Assembly: GCF_021018895.1 (NCBI RefSeq)
Contig: NC_079376.1
Location: forward strand, 25,010,001 to 25,074,000
Source of the DNA: Seriola aureovittata
Lineage: Eukaryota > Chordata > Actinopteri > Carangiformes > Carangidae
Length of the DNA stretch: 64,000 nt
Direction: 5' to 3'
Both the position numbers and the translations under genes were made by a program. Under the pieces are notes generated by a model, which was not told the DNA's origin, made no database searches, and saw only the letters and a program-made list of their open reading frames with translations. Positions 35,930 to 48,220 of this stretch are shown piece after piece; within the stretch, counting starts at the first letter, position 1, and each line of letters starts with the position of its first letter.

Positions 35930-36110
35930 TTTATGACACTATATACATTTACTCATTTGGCAGGTGCTTTTATCCAAAGCGACTTACAAGTGAAGGACAT
36001 CAGTACAGCTTCAGTGCAGTAGGAACCTTAGTGTAAATATTAAGTACTATGTCTATTTAATAGGTGCAAGGAGATTGTATTAAAGAAGTGCAACAAAAGT
36101 TTATAGTGAG
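35930..36110 (+). repeat. Teleost interspersed repeat fragment
   Basis: The motif TGCTTTTATCCAAAGCGACT, preceded by CATTTGGCAG, is one I recognise as very widespread in teleost genomes within mobile-element-derived sequence. I cannot name the family with confidence. It is truncated before the Tc1-like element. Confidence 0.55.
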
Positions 36111-36175
36111 TGCTAGTTAGACACGTGTGTTTCACTGAGCAATGCAGAGGATAAAGTGATCCGCTCGACAATGTA

Positions 36176-36751
36176 CACTGAACAAAAATATAAATTAATT
36201 TGAACACTTTTTTGTTTACGCCAATATTTCATGAGTTGAAATCAAAGATGCACATAGAGACACTGTGATGAGATCCTGAGGCCCATTGTCCTTCCATTCA
36301 TCCGCCGCCATCGCCTCATGTTGCAGCATCATGTACGCAGTTCCCGGAAGCTTCAAACATCCCGGTTCTTGCCCTTCGTCACCAGACATGGAGCCTGTCA
36401 GCAACTTCACCCAGCTGCTGAAGAGGAGCCACGTTCCAACAACCAACAACCTGATCAACTCTGTGTCGCACTGCATGAGGCAAAATGGCGGTCACACAAG
36501 AAACTGGCTGGTTTTTCTGATCCACAACCCTCTCCCCACAAAAATACATTTGTTGCTCAGGTCACACAGTGAGTCACAGCTGTGCAGTAATCATGCTGTG
36601 TAATCAGCATCTTGATATTCCACGTATGGAGGGATGATCTTGAAAAGAGAGAAACGTTCACTGACACAGATTTTGTCTTAGAGCTTTAATTTCAACTCGT
36701 GAAAAAATGGGAGCAAAAAGAAAAGTGTTGTGTTTATATTTTTGTTCTGTC
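36176..36751 (+). mobile_element. Tc1-like transposon, internally deleted
   Basis: Terminal inverted repeats CACTGAACAAAAATATAAA (left) and TTTATATTTTTGTTCTGTC (right) are flanked by TA (36174-36175 and 36752-36753), the target of Tc1/mariner elements. Between them is a remnant of the transposase 3' part: a segment reading GATCCTGAGGCCCATTGTCC and onward to CAACCTGATCAACTCTGTGT corresponds to the C-terminal half of the Tc1 transposase gene. Most of the coding region, including the N-terminal DNA-binding domain and the first catalytic Asp, is deleted, and frameshifts break the rest. Overlapping ORFs (84-105 codons) are debris. It is non-autonomous and dead. Confidence 0.88.
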
Positions 36752-36753
36752 TA

Positions 36754-38739
36754 TTTATGTGTATCTAATTCTCCATGTAGTTCACACTGACAAACTCTCT
36801 CCCCCTCTTTTACTAATTTACCTCTCAGCTTCCTTGCTCTGTGGATTGTCTTGTGCTCTCATCTTTGTTTTTCACGCTCCAACTCAACCTCCGTCACAGT
36901 GTGCCATCATTGTACGGACCAATATCGATTATTTGGAATTAGGGGAATTCTGAGAAGCTGGTTTGTCTCTAATCACTAGTTGGATCATCAGCCTCTACAG
37001 GACTCAGGGTTCCCATGCCTTCTTGGACAACCTGGAAAACAGCTGACCAGTTTTCCAGTCATAGAAAAGACATGGAAAATGAAAGAAAAAGTAAAATAAT
37101 TTCAACATTCTCAATAGTACGGTAGTATTTTGAATAGGCTGCTACATGCGTGCAGGTTGGATGATTTACAACTGAAGTGGCTGAAACTCCGATTTTTCTT
37201 TTTCTTATCTTTAATGCTGTGGCAGATGCCTTTGTTTTTTATACTTCTACTGTGTGGCTCATAAAAGTACCTGCTACTATGAGACTATACATGTGGAATG
37301 GTGTAATCTTCCTTTGTGCAGCTTTTTACCAGCTCTTCGTGGGATATTTTGGCAGTTTCCCGACAATGCAAACCTGACTAGAGATCTAATTAGAGAGGGA
37401 ATTGAAAACACCTTAAAGTTAATACAGTGTTTACTGCCTTCTCCAGGTGTTTCAGGTGTATATCACATAACTAACAAAACTATATATCTGTATTCTGCTG
37501 TCGTAGTTGTGCCCTTTTTAAAATGCTGGGAGTTAAGAGTACCAGTCTACACCTTACTGACTTCTCTTGAGCCTTCTCTAAGAGACATCTTCTGAAGCTG
37601 TGTCAGACCTTAACTCTCCTGTTGATTGGACACTCTGGGAAACAAGTGTTTCATTATGATTTCAGCGGCTTGATCAGAGTATTACCTGAAACAACTTGTC
37701 TTGATTATCATGGAAGATGCAGGTCAACTGCGGAATCTACAGCATCATTATCCCAACAGATTTTAACATTTACCATTTGATTATGGAGATTTTCATGAGC
37801 CTTCAATATCATCTGATGGAGGGAATGTCTGTGGATACTGTCTATGGGGTCCGACAGGTTTGTGGTATTGTTGGCCAGCTCTACTGCAAATTTCAACAAA
37901 GTTGTGTAAAGCCTTTGTGTCTGCAGAAGGAGCTGTATGAAGTCTCAGAAATGTCCTCAGGTGATGGTTTGGGTCAGAAGACTACAAGTTTGAAAAGTTA
38001 AAAAATCTGGAGGTGTGGAGTTAGAAAGTTTAGAGTTTATCAGATCTCTGTAATCAGATCCAAATCTGAACCGTTGGCTATTAATGATTTGTTTTCTCCA
38101 AATAAATGGAAAATTCTGTTTCAATGAAGAAAGAGCTTATTATAAAGTAGGCCAGGACTGTTCACACATTACAGCCTTAAATACTGATTGATAAAATATA
38201 TCCAGGATGAATGAGGTAAGGAGCAGCAGGTCTCACCTGTGAGGATACCTTGTCACCAGTGTGGCGTCTAGCCTGAGGCCATAGCAGGTACACCTCTCTC
38301 CTGGAAGCTGACCAGGGGAACTGGGCCAAGTTCATTAGCATTATCAAAGCCTTTGCCAAAATGGCTGCCTGTCTTGCGTCCCCTGACAAAACACAGAGAA
38401 GTAGTCAGAAACACTTTAGACGTGACTTTGATCAGAATGTTTTAAAAGTTTAGCTTTCAAAGTTCAGGAACAAAATAAGACCGACTTCAGGGGGATTTCT
38501 GGGTATTTGGAGCATCGCTGGTGATTCTGTTTTAAATTTCTCACTTCCTCACTGTAAACATTTGTATACTGCTTTCCAACAGGGCAAAGACATATTGGAA
38601 AAAAAAACACTTTAAATGGAAATAAATTTAAGTTTTTCAATTGCTACTTTGCAACATTTGCGGTTCACTTACCAGTCTTTCCAAGAGCTTCAGCCGTTGT
38701 TTTACAGCTACTTCTTCAGGGTAGACTGGACGCTACTGT
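36754..38739. other. Unassigned non-coding sequence
   Basis: No gene or known transposon was recognised. A 113-codon frame (37254-37595) and a 94-codon frame (37717-38001) lie close together on the + strand but in different frames and resemble no protein I know. The block 37150-38000 could be an unclassified decayed element. Confidence 0.3.
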
Positions 38740-38892
38740 GACTTGGTATAGGAAAAGTGACGCAACTGTCTGGCCAGACCTTGGCTAGCTGGTTAGCATG
38801 CTAACTTCAGTAGAAACAGAGAACTGATTCAAATGCTGATTAATGCGTTAGCTATGTAGCAATAGTAAAAACTTACATATAGCACCTTTAAC
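38740..38892. mobile_element. Family M foldback fragment
   Basis: It contains the palindrome TTAGCATGCTAA (38793-38804), here preceded by GCTAGCTGG (opposite orientation to 825), then a GTTAGCTATGTAGCAATAG block and the edge ATATAGCACCTTTAA. The left inverted end is not evident. Confidence 0.5.
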
Positions 38893-41554
38893 TAATCAGC
38901 TTGAGACAAATATTTCTGATGACAGATGTTTTGACTGATCTCTCCTTCATTCATTTATCAACCCTCCCTACAGTATCACAAACCCAACAAGTGACTCCAC
39001 CTCAACCAACTGCTATATTGTCCTGTAAAAAGAAAAAAAAGGAGCCCCTTACTCGTCTGTGCAGCAGCTTATTTTGACCCGCAGTCAAGTTCTGTTGCTA
39101 GGCGACATCTAGTGGTCGTAGTAATGATGACAGGAGCAAAGGGCGTAAGTGACGTAGTATAAAGAAAGACAAAGTCCACGTCAGGGGGAGGTTGTAGTGG
39201 ATGGATGAATATGAGACATATGTAACCATGACAACAAAGATCATGTAATGTTGAGGAAGTAATTATTTTAACCCAAATCATGATCTTTTCCTAAACCTAA
39301 CCAAGCCATGACCGTTATTATAGTAACAGTGGTGATGAAGGTAGGTACACCGCTGTCGGTACAGTCCATGTGTATATTATTGTAACCTGACAACCGAGGT
39401 ACGCGTGGTACGCCTGCCGCCATAGGAGCACTATTACAGGTAACACTCCTATGGGTCGTATCAGAGGCACCTGTATGGTTGTTCAGGATGGAGAACACTT
39501 CTAATGGGCCGTTCTGAATAATAGTTATGTTAATAATACTATTAAGTTAAATAAACCCTTCTCTCATAGAGGATCAAACTCTTTCAGCTTGTGGCTGCAC
39601 CTTTTATTTCCCTCTTTCTTAAATGTCCTCTTCTGTATTATCACCATTATCTGTGGGACTGTTTTAATGAGGGTCAGGGAAAGAGGGGGAAGGTGGTGCC
39701 ATCTTTTAACAAGGAAGCTGATACAGCAGGGAAACGAATGTTAGTAACTCAGCAAGTGTTTTCAGGGGGTGCAACAGTACCTTCTTTATTCCCCTCCTGT
39801 TTTTCAGTTTGAATGTCCACTGTGATAATGAGATTGTTTGATGCTGTGTAGAACAGCGTGTTAGCTCGAGGCAGGAGCGAAGAGAACGAGGATCCTCAGC
39901 GATAAGAGGTTTAAGGTTTGCAGAAGTCCATTAATCTGAGGTCGGGGGTGTTACAGACAGTTTTCAGACATGTTTGATCTTATTTTAGCCAAAAACAAGT
40001 TGAATTAGTTGAAGCAGCTTCTACATGAATCTAAAGCCCTTTTCTTTTCTATCTGCTGCATTTTGGCTTTCATACAGAGTTGACGTTTGCATTAATGTTC
40101 CTTACTTTGTTCACACCGGACAGCACTAATTTAGGAGAAGACCTACATGCTCATGCAATTATTTCATTTAATTTGCATGCAATTTAATGCTTTGTCGCAC
40201 AGCTCTCTCTGAATGGAATAAAACAGGCATGAATAGACCTCATGTACGAGTTGTGTAGTGAACCCTTGATCACCATGATTTAAACAAAAAGAAAAAAAAG
40301 AAAAGTCTTTTAAGTGTTTAGTGTGTTTAGTGTTGGAGTCTTCTTAGCTTTAGTTTATCCAACACCTTTGTAATGCTGTTTCAAGGGTGATTTAGTTACT
40401 TTAAAGTTCAAATTGTTTTCACTGAGTTAATATGTGATACATTGTCTGTTTACAAAGGACATGTTCCACTTGCTTTTTGGGTTTGACTGTTAGACATGAT
40501 GTTGGCCTCTGGGTGTGTGAACAGTCATGTACAAACTCAGACTGGAGGATTTAAAAAAAAATGTCTGTGAGTACAGACATAATGAGAGATTTCACAGATT
40601 TTTAATATTTAAGTCGTGAGAAAACGCACACACACCAGATGATTCAGTCAAGACACAGATTCACACATTCGGCATTAAACGATGGGGCGACTACGACCTA
40701 CGCTTACAACAGACTTCCACGTCAAAGTATTATCACCTTCCTTGATCAATTTTATTAGAAAAAAAAAAAACAATGAATGAAAGGTTGATGATAATAGGAG
40801 AAGTGGAAGATTAATAAATACCTAACACTTCTCATACAATCAACAGCAGAATAAAGAATCACACAGCAGACAACACATATATGCATGAACAATATATACA
40901 CCACCAGCGCTACAAATGTAGTAGTTGATGATCCTCTGGTGATTCAACACTGACTTCCTACGGTGACAGTATGATGCACTCACCTGTTTGAATGGCAGTC
41001 TGTGAGCTCCTCTATAGTCACCAAAGTTCAACCGTCTCATTCTTTCTAAGTTCACAATAGAACCAATGCTCTCCGCCTCTCACTGCTCTCCATCAATAGT
41101 TTTTAATATTTCTGAGCTGAATCATAACTCCTAAAGGTGGTGGTCAAAAAATAACAGAAGCTGTGCACAGCTCACTCAACATTTTATCCATCCCAGCATG
41201 CACCTGCAGGCTGGCAGTGGAATTATATTGTGGGTGTGTTTGATTTGAATGTGCTCAACAGGGGCTGCATTAAATCAGTCAAAAATTAAATATTAATGTA
41301 GGAGCCCCTTTTTACAGCTGCGCAGGTGTAATAATGTCAACCTTAAAAATGTCAATTAATATACAAAGAGAAAAAGAAATATGGATGTAATTTTGATAAA
41401 GGATACAGTAAGACCAAATAATGAGTGTGCCACAGTGTTGTCTACAGAGCTGATCCTGCAGCTGGGAGCAACCAGTGAGCCGGATTAAAACAAAGATGAA
41501 CTAAAAGAGGCTTATTTACAACAAATTCACGGACAACAGTTTGTCGATATGAAT
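38893..41554. other. Mostly unique non-coding sequence
   Basis: No gene is recognised. The 73-codon frame at 39591-39812 is not recognised. 40060-40260 is non-repetitive and rich in homeodomain/POU-like sites. Confidence 0.4.
40170..40186. promoter_or_regulatory. Palindromic POU octamer-like site
   Basis: AATTTGCATGCAATTT contains ATTTGCAT overlapping ATGCAA in inverted orientation, giving a near-perfect palindrome. It is a candidate POU-factor site; function inferred only. Confidence 0.3.
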
Positions 41555-41561
41555 TCATAAG

Positions 41562-41700
41562 CCATGGCGCACTCTGTATTCTCGACCTGAGCACAGCCTT
41601 CGATACTGTTGACCACTTCAGCAGAGGGACAGCCCTTCACTGGTTTGCCTCTTGCTTGTCAGACAGGAGTTCTTTTTCTGTAGCCATTGGAAACTGTATC
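41562..41700 (+). mobile_element. L2/Rex1-like LINE, reverse transcriptase scrap
   Basis: Conceptual translation gives CILDLSTAFDTVDH, the RT motif A block of L2/CR1/Rex1-type non-LTR elements, including the catalytic Asp. It is followed by TALHWFASCLSDRS and FSVAIGN, typical of the next conserved block, with a short deletion between. Only about 140 bp remain, joined directly to an NR repeat. Confidence 0.75.
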
Positions 41701-41768
41701 TTAGGAGCATCTTGACAGAACTTCTGGCACAAACATTCGCTTGGACTCGAGGATGAGCTGATTAGTCA

Positions 41769-41783
41769 AGGTCACAGTGACCT
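41769..41783. promoter_or_regulatory. Perfect IR3 nuclear-receptor motif
   Basis: AGGTCA-CAG-TGACCT, an exact consensus ERE inside an NR repeat unit. Confidence 0.5.
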
Positions 41784-42042
41784 CACAAAACACGGTTTTG
41801 GCCTCGTGAACACAATATCTTGAGAACTTCCCAAGGGAATGCAAATATCCACTTGGAGTCATTAATGAACAAATTAGATCTTGGGGGTCAAAGGTTAAAT
41901 GTCAAGGGCGTGGTGACCTCACAAAACACAAATTTGGCCTTGTGAACGCAATATCTCCGTAACACCTTGACAGAAGTTCTTCAAATTTGGTACAAACGTT
42001 CATCTGGACTCAAGGATGAAGTGATTAGATTTTGGTGGTCAA

Positions 42043-42057
42043 AGGTCACAGTGACCT
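42043..42057. promoter_or_regulatory. Perfect IR3 nuclear-receptor motif with DR1-like pair
   Basis: AGGTCA-CAG-TGACCT at 42043-42057. TGGTCAAAGGTCA (42036-42048) overlaps it and is a DR1 with one mismatch. Confidence 0.5.
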
Positions 42058-42363
42058 CAGAAAACACTTTTTAGCCATTACTCAAGACTTGCAACTATGA
42101 CAAAATTTCACACAAGCAGGTGTATTTATTAACAGCAAGAGAGGAGTAGAAGAAGGACAGATGAGTTTACACGAAAGGTTCTTTCCATGTGTGTTTTTCT
42201 CAAGAAGCTGTAAAGTCTTATATGTGTTGTTTGTCTTTCGTCTGCCTACAACATTGCACTGCTCCTTTTTTCTTTTTCACCTGGTTCATATTTTCTATGA
42301 CGCTGGATAAAAAGGGATGTAACCTGAAACTAGTCTGAGTGGAGGCAGACAACCACGAGGAGG

Positions 42364-42413
42364 TAAGATGTCCATGCTTTGTTTGATTATAAAGCAGGTC
42401 TAGGTTTATATTC
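42364..42413. repeat. Family D, left part of a split copy
   Basis: GATGTCCATGCTTTGTTTGA through GGTCTAGGTTTATATT matches the start of 29140-29460. The match stops at about 42413 and resumes at 43552. Confidence 0.65.
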
Positions 42414-42740
42414 TCACATCAGAAACATCATTCTCACCTCTCTTATTGCACTTCTCAAAACAGCTCATCATTCCCCCACACTAATTAGCATTCATCGTCG
42501 TATTTGTACAAGCTTCCTTTGGATCCACTCATAGTTCACTACTAAAGATGTTTTCTCATTGTGTTGATGCATTTCTCATCTGACTCCGACAACTCATGGA
42601 AACAGTTTGTTCCTCCGTCAGATAGAACGACAGACCTCTCACTCACTTTGATACTGTCCTGCAGCATCAGTGTTTTCAATCAGATCACTTTAAACTTTCT
42701 TCAAATATGTATGAGAAGGCAAGGCCAGTCACACACACAC

Positions 42741-42791
<51 letters not shown>

Positions 42792-43551
42792 CACTGTATG
42801 TGGTGTGAATTTACTGTACTATAAGTACAGTACAGCATAAGTTTGACTGCATATTTCTCTTTGTCTATTTTCCGATGCATAGTTCCGTGTTCATCATTTC
42901 GCTGTCCTCGGTTACAGCAGTTATATTGTGTGAAATTACAGATACAGTTATTTGCACCCAAAATGGAAAGTGCCATTAATCTGCTGCAAAATAAATTGCA
43001 TTGAAAATATCATACAGCAAAAACATCTAAAAATCAAGTATTTGCACACTTTTTTCAGCTTAGTAATTTTTTGGATACACCATGTTCTAAATCTAACGCT
43101 CTTCTGTCTATTGGCTTGTATACATTTCCATACAGTGTTGTCAAGTGACAGGACAGTTGATCTGTTGACAGGTTGAAATGTTCACAGTACAATAAACACC
43201 AATGCAATGTTGAAACAGAATACAGTTATTTTTCCAACATGTTACTGTTGTAACTGTAGTACAGTTTGTAACATTTGTAACTTATTTTTACAGTTCTCTT
43301 TTTCTGAAGTCAGGTTTTTATCAAAACATCAAAACATTTGGAGTCTAAGTCCGAAGCTCTGGTGAAAAGGTTTAATTCATTAGTGACGATGTTGAAGTGA
43401 CTGACTGACTTTGCAGGTTTCGACACGTGAACAAGGTGATTTAGTGTTCTGAGAAATGCATTAACTGTTCTGAGAACTGCTTTAAGATTTGAGAGAATGA
43501 TGTGTCTGATGAGTGAATTTCATCAAAGCTATTGGGAAAAACTGTAATACT
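42414..43551. mobile_element. Insertion of about 1.1 kb inside family D
   Basis: Comparison with the uninterrupted copy at 29140 shows this block as extra DNA. It begins CTCACATCAGAAACATCATT, and near its right side (about 43494-43520) lies the approximate reverse complement (GAATGATGTGTCTGATGAG), so it has partial terminal inverted repeats. The right repeat is followed by about 35 further bases before family D resumes. No transposase frame and no clear target duplication are seen. Non-autonomous DNA transposon is the best guess. Confidence 0.5.
42730..42791. repeat. (AC)n(AT)n compound microsatellite
   Basis: AC units with one GC interruption, then AT units, lying within the 1.1-kb insertion. 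Confidence 0.95.
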
Positions 43552-43830
43552 GTGAAAGTATCAAAGCGCTCAGTGAAATGCACACAGCCTGTATTCAGAA
43601 ACCGAGCCTTAAAATCAGCCGTCAGGACTTCTGGAGCTTTGTGATGTCACAACAAAGCAGTCACCGCCCATCTGGACCCACCATCAAACTGTGTAGGATT
43701 TGGTTTTTTTCAGAGTTTTTTATCTGAAATCTACTATATTTTTATTGGGTCACTCAGAAAACAGTCAGTCAATCAGAAAAGAGGCTTCCTCTCCTGATTG
43801 GCTCATCGACCTGTCGTTACTAGAGCTCCA
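43552..43830. repeat. Family D, right part of a split copy
   Basis: AATACTGTGAAAGTATCAAA to CTGATTGGCTCATCG continues the match to 29210-29460. Confidence 0.65.
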
Positions 43831-44373
43831 GACTACAGACTGTCGTCGTCATTTTAATAAATGTGGTTGTGGCTCATATAGGAAAACAGCGCCCATCTAA
43901 CTGATTGTGTGAATGTGTGGTGAAACTACAGTGGCTGTGAGCTATAAACACCTTCTGTAGACTAATATCACGTCTTGAGGAGGCCAGGTCGAAGTTGGCA
44001 TTCCTTGATGAAGCTATCGTCATACCACTGCCAAACTGTGATTAGTCACGACTGTGCCAAGGGAAGCCAGCTGCCCTCTGGCCTCACACCAACCAAATCA
44101 TTTTTAACATCAACACTGAAATTACAGGAGATAAGCGCTAACCCAACAACAGTCGTAAGTGCAGTTAAGGAGTTTTAGGTTTAGTTAAATGATAAGGAAG
44201 TATGCAAAGTACTGTATTGTGTATGCCAAGCACATAAAACAGAGTCATGTGTTTGATACATGGAGCTACTGTTACTTTATGACGTGGACATAAAACTTTA
44301 AACATCTCCTGGTTGAGTTTGTGAATGAATGTGTCTTTTATTAATGAATCTGTACTGTGTTATGTATTTAGGT
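43831..44373. other. Unique non-coding sequence
   Basis: A 67-codon frame (43975-44178) is followed by a donor-like GTCGTAAGTG, but the peptide is not recognised. Confidence 0.35.
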
Positions 44374-44391
44374 GGGGGGGGGGGGGGGGGG
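44374..44391. repeat. Poly-G tract (18 G)
   Basis: Uninterrupted G18. Confidence 0.95.
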
Positions 44392-44469
44392 TTGCATACG
44401 TGAATAAATGATGAAACCACAAATATATCTTCTTTTGGATCAACACTAATACAACACAGGAGAAGAGGA

Positions 44470-44550
44470 AGCTTTAAATGTTTCCACTGTAAAGCACCAT
44501 GTAACCCAGTTTTCAAAAGGTGCTCTATAAATAAAGTTTACTCGCTTACT
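44470..44550 (+). mobile_element. Possible LINE/SINE 3' tail
   Basis: AAAAGGTGCTCTATAAATAAAG, preceded by CACTGTAAAGCACCATGTAA, resembles the 3' ends of L2/Rex1-type LINEs and the SINEs that borrow them. No coding part is attached. Confidence 0.4.
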
Positions 44551-46679
44551 TTATCACTTGGGGGGATTTTGTTGCTGGTCTCGTTTGAGCAGTTGCATTT
44601 TTTTTTTTTTTTTGCTGGTTAGATTTTTCTGTATATCTGACTAAACTGAGTCACTGAGAATTATCCCATGATTGTTACCGGCCATGGTGTTTGTGGTTCA
44701 GCTAAAGCAGCTAAATGAAATGTCATGGAATTACTATTCTGTGATGATGAAGAGCAAAAATGAAGCATAAAAACAAGCTCTGCCTGCACAGATCATTGGG
44801 TTCAGTTCAGTTTTTCCTTTTTCTTAGTCCTTCACAATCTCTGCAGAGTCTGTGAAGACTCTTATATTTGTGATTAATCTGCTGTTGGCTGTTTTCCTCA
44901 CAACAGCACACACTTCTTTAAAATGCCATTTAGACGCTGTGAAGCAGCTCCTCTGCTCTTCTTTAACATTCACATTCGAAACAGTCAAATTACATTTCTT
45001 GCGGTTGCGATGCTTTCTAATTAAATATGATTTGTCATGTTTGTCGCAGACTCCTGGCTCTTATTGAGGTGTCCTGCTGCCAGTCCGTGACAGACAGTTA
45101 TTTTTGTTGTAATAAACCGTCACATCTTTTTAAAACATCCCCATCCCATTTTCTGCACCAGTGAAAGTGATGAAAGACGTTTGACAGTGGGTTTTCTCTG
45201 AGTTTGTGGGTTTACTGTTGTCAGCAGAGCATGTTTGCTTTTGATTCAGATACAGTTTCTTTGTCGTGGTGGTCAGCCCTCCATGAGAGCTTCTCTTTTT
45301 TTTTCTCTCTGGGTGTGTGTTTAATTTTTCTTTTTTCGAGGTGCACTCAGTGACTCTTTTCTAGAGCAATACACATTGTGACAGTACATTATCGAGTACA
45401 GCCAGAGGGTCAGAGGCAGCTTTAACTGTTGAAGCGATGATCCCCTGCAGTGGATGGCCCAGATAAAAAAGGTCAATAGCTTGATTAAAAAATATCACCT
45501 TGAAGCGCAGAACTTTAACATGATGGTGCAGTTTCTATCGTTTCTACCTGAGGAAGGTTGTCATCGCTTTAACACAGCTGAGCTCACACTTGCTAAACCA
45601 TTATGTATGACAGGTCACTGGAGACGACACAGCTAAACTTCTAAACTCAGCTGTGGCTGCAACATTATTACGACCTGATCTTTTGTTGTTCTTTCTTTTC
45701 TTTTGCAATGAGGGATTTTTTTTTGGATTGGATTACTTTAGGTCTTTCCTCCAAATAAATGGTGGCTAATTTGATAAAACTGTCATTTTGTTTACTACAA
45801 GTCTGATCCAGGGATGAGGACTCGAGTCACACCTGAGACCCTTCCTATGAAACTCAAGTGTTTAACCTTGTTAACGTCCATATGATGTTTTTTATACAAT
45901 ACAAGACATGATGAGTGAAATAATCATCAACTCCATGACTGAGTGTTTCCACCTTGAAGTGCACTGAACCAATGACAGTCTCATAAACACAGATTCAGAC
46001 AGCCAGGGTTTCATACGTCACAAACCTCAGGAACCAATCCTGTCAACTAGAGGGGACGGGGGCGGGGCTAAATAAACCTGAAACCTTGTCAGTACAGAGA
46101 GAGAGTTAGCATTAGCGCAACCACTAACACTGTGTCAGCCACTGCCAGTTACAAGCTAACAAACAACAGAAACAAATAAAAGATGCTAACTGCGCTAACC
46201 GGGGCTCAAGGCCTGAGCCAGATGTAAAACTAAATATGAATCATAGCAGAGGTTTTTTACAATGTGTGTAAAGCATGTCTAAAATGATGTAACTTTACAA
46301 AAACCAAGTGCATATAAGTGCTTCATTTTGATGTATTAATGATGTTGAGTTTCTGGAGGACAGGAAAAAATCATTTAAAAGTTATGGTGCCACTTACTTT
46401 TTTTTTTTGTTTGGGTATCTTTGGTATCTTCGTAAATCTGTAAGCCTGCTCCAGCAGGATGTTGCAATTGTCTTTTACTTTTACTGAAGCTCATTTCCAG
46501 CATATCCAGCCCAGAGACAACTCCTCTGCTGTAGCGTTAACACCGCGATTTAGAATTTACTCTCGTTGAAATGGGGCACCAGTCCTTCATTGATAAATTT
46601 ATCAGTCTCATATCGGAAGCCGTGACTTCTCGATTCAATGGATCTCCAGTCTCTAGGTCAAAAGAATACAACAGGACGA
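44551..46679. other. Unique non-coding sequence
   Basis: T-rich runs lie near 44599-44613 and 45717-45725. No gene or classified repeat recognised. Confidence 0.4.
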
Positions 46680-47240
46680 CAACTGGGTGTAAATAAAGGA
46701 GTTTATTAACTAAACTAAACTATCTACAGAGTAAATGCAAGGTGTAATAATCATAAAGATGAAAATAATAATGAAATGAGCAGTGTGATGAGTTGGTGGG
46801 AGAGAATATGTTATGGCTATACACTATGGCTATACAGCTAATGATGCTACATCTACGAATTAGGTTTGATGATTAAATATTGCTATATTTCGACATCAAC
46901 CCAGTCATGAGCAGAGTGTTAAGACCGAACTACTGTGAGTTGCGCTGTATCTGAAGACCCTCGGCTGGAACCCACGTGGCTGTCGTTGCCGTGGTAACCC
47001 CGGAGACGCGGGATCTAGGTGGATTCTCCTGGAGGCCGGGTCCCGTTATCACGATGACGGATTCTGCCGGTGTCTCAGCGGTTCAGCTCTGGTGGAGTTT
47101 GCCAGGAGACTTTCTGTCTCGGGAACTCTTGATTTCTGCTCGGCTTCTCTGCAGGCGGTCGTGCAGATGTTATCTGCTGGTGTCTCTTGCGGGTTGATGC
47201 TAAATAAACTCTAATGCTCTTCACTTTGGTTGGATAACTT
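46680..47240 (-). mobile_element. LTR-like block, unclassified
   Basis: On the minus strand an AATAAA signal (46707-46702) is followed by a GT-containing segment, and upstream lies a GC-rich stretch (46960-47200, with GGAGACGCGGGATCTAGG), an arrangement seen in LTRs. The overlapping 73-codon frame has no recognised similarity. No clear TG...CA edges or target duplication were found, so the limits are arbitrary. Confidence 0.25.
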
Positions 47241-48179
47241 TAGAGGAGACTGGCGTTGACCAGATGACTCTAAAGTTGTCAAAAAGCTTCAAAATAGAAA
47301 ACGTGATAAGCTACAAAATGACTCTGAGGCACTTCTGTTGCTTTGGTTCAGTTGGTCTTGACTTGGCTTATAAAAATAATGTTACTTGGAGCCTGTGGCA
47401 AAAAATAATAAAGGACGCGGCCAAAACGATTAAGTGCAAAAATGGCTATGAGTTTGTGACTAAGAGCTAAGAGTTTACATAGCTACAGAGCTACTGAGCC
47501 ATGTGTGAATTGTTCACGACTGTTTTATCCCCTGGGTGCTGGCGCATGTTTCATGGGCGTCACCCATCTTCTCCTGTGTTTCCACTTGGAGAAGAGAGTA
47601 ATTTTCCACTGAACTTTGGGATAATTTAAATCTAGAGTTTACTTATAAACGCAAACATCCGTCTTCCACCATGACCACAAAACATTAAATGAATTAACAT
47701 ATCAAACTACTTGCACTAATAAAGGCAGAGAGCAGTAATAGGAGTGTTGATTTCATATTACATCCTTCAAACCTGGAATTAATCATGATACAAGTGGTTA
47801 ATTGGTCAAACAACAATATAAACATTTCCCAAAGCTAATAATCTATACATATGGATTACACAGCAGTTCTTTGACTGTAATAATAATAATATGGACATTC
47901 TGGATGTCATGTAGTGTGTTACCTTGTGTGAAGGATGCTGACAGTTTGGTCACATGAAGGACATTATCTTAAAATCTACATGTTACATTTCAAACATTCT
48001 ATGGGACAGAAGTTTGGGATTAAACTATTACAGAGGAACATCTCATGAGTTACAGAACAGTTAGATATTTAATTTTACATTCTTCAGATCAGTGTCTGTG
48101 AAGAGAGTTCTGCTGGTCACTACCCAGGACTGGAATGTGGGTTGTAGTTTATGACTTGTATCAAGAGATTAGAGATTAG
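47241..48179. other. AT-rich non-coding sequence
   Basis: No gene recognised. It may continue the LTR-like block. Confidence 0.3.

Positions 48180-48220
<41 letters not shown>
48180..48220. repeat. (GT)n microsatellite
   Basis: About 20 units with one TTTG interruption. Confidence 0.9.

Larger units (their letters stand above)
41701..42363 (-). repeat. NR repeat copy, three core units, minus orientation, with an insertion
   Basis: Three tandem core units are recognisable. Two carry perfect IR3 motifs (41769-41783 and 42043-42057); the middle one is degenerate (GGCGTGGTGACCT near 41907). The edge 42290-42363 mirrors 35395-35480. Relative to that copy, about 170 bp (42115-42285) are inserted between TTTCACACAA and CTGGTTC. 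Confidence 0.7.

Noticed and set aside
36216..36603. ORFs of 84-105 codons on both strands
   Set aside because: They lie inside the internally deleted Tc1-like element and do not follow the transposase frame throughout.
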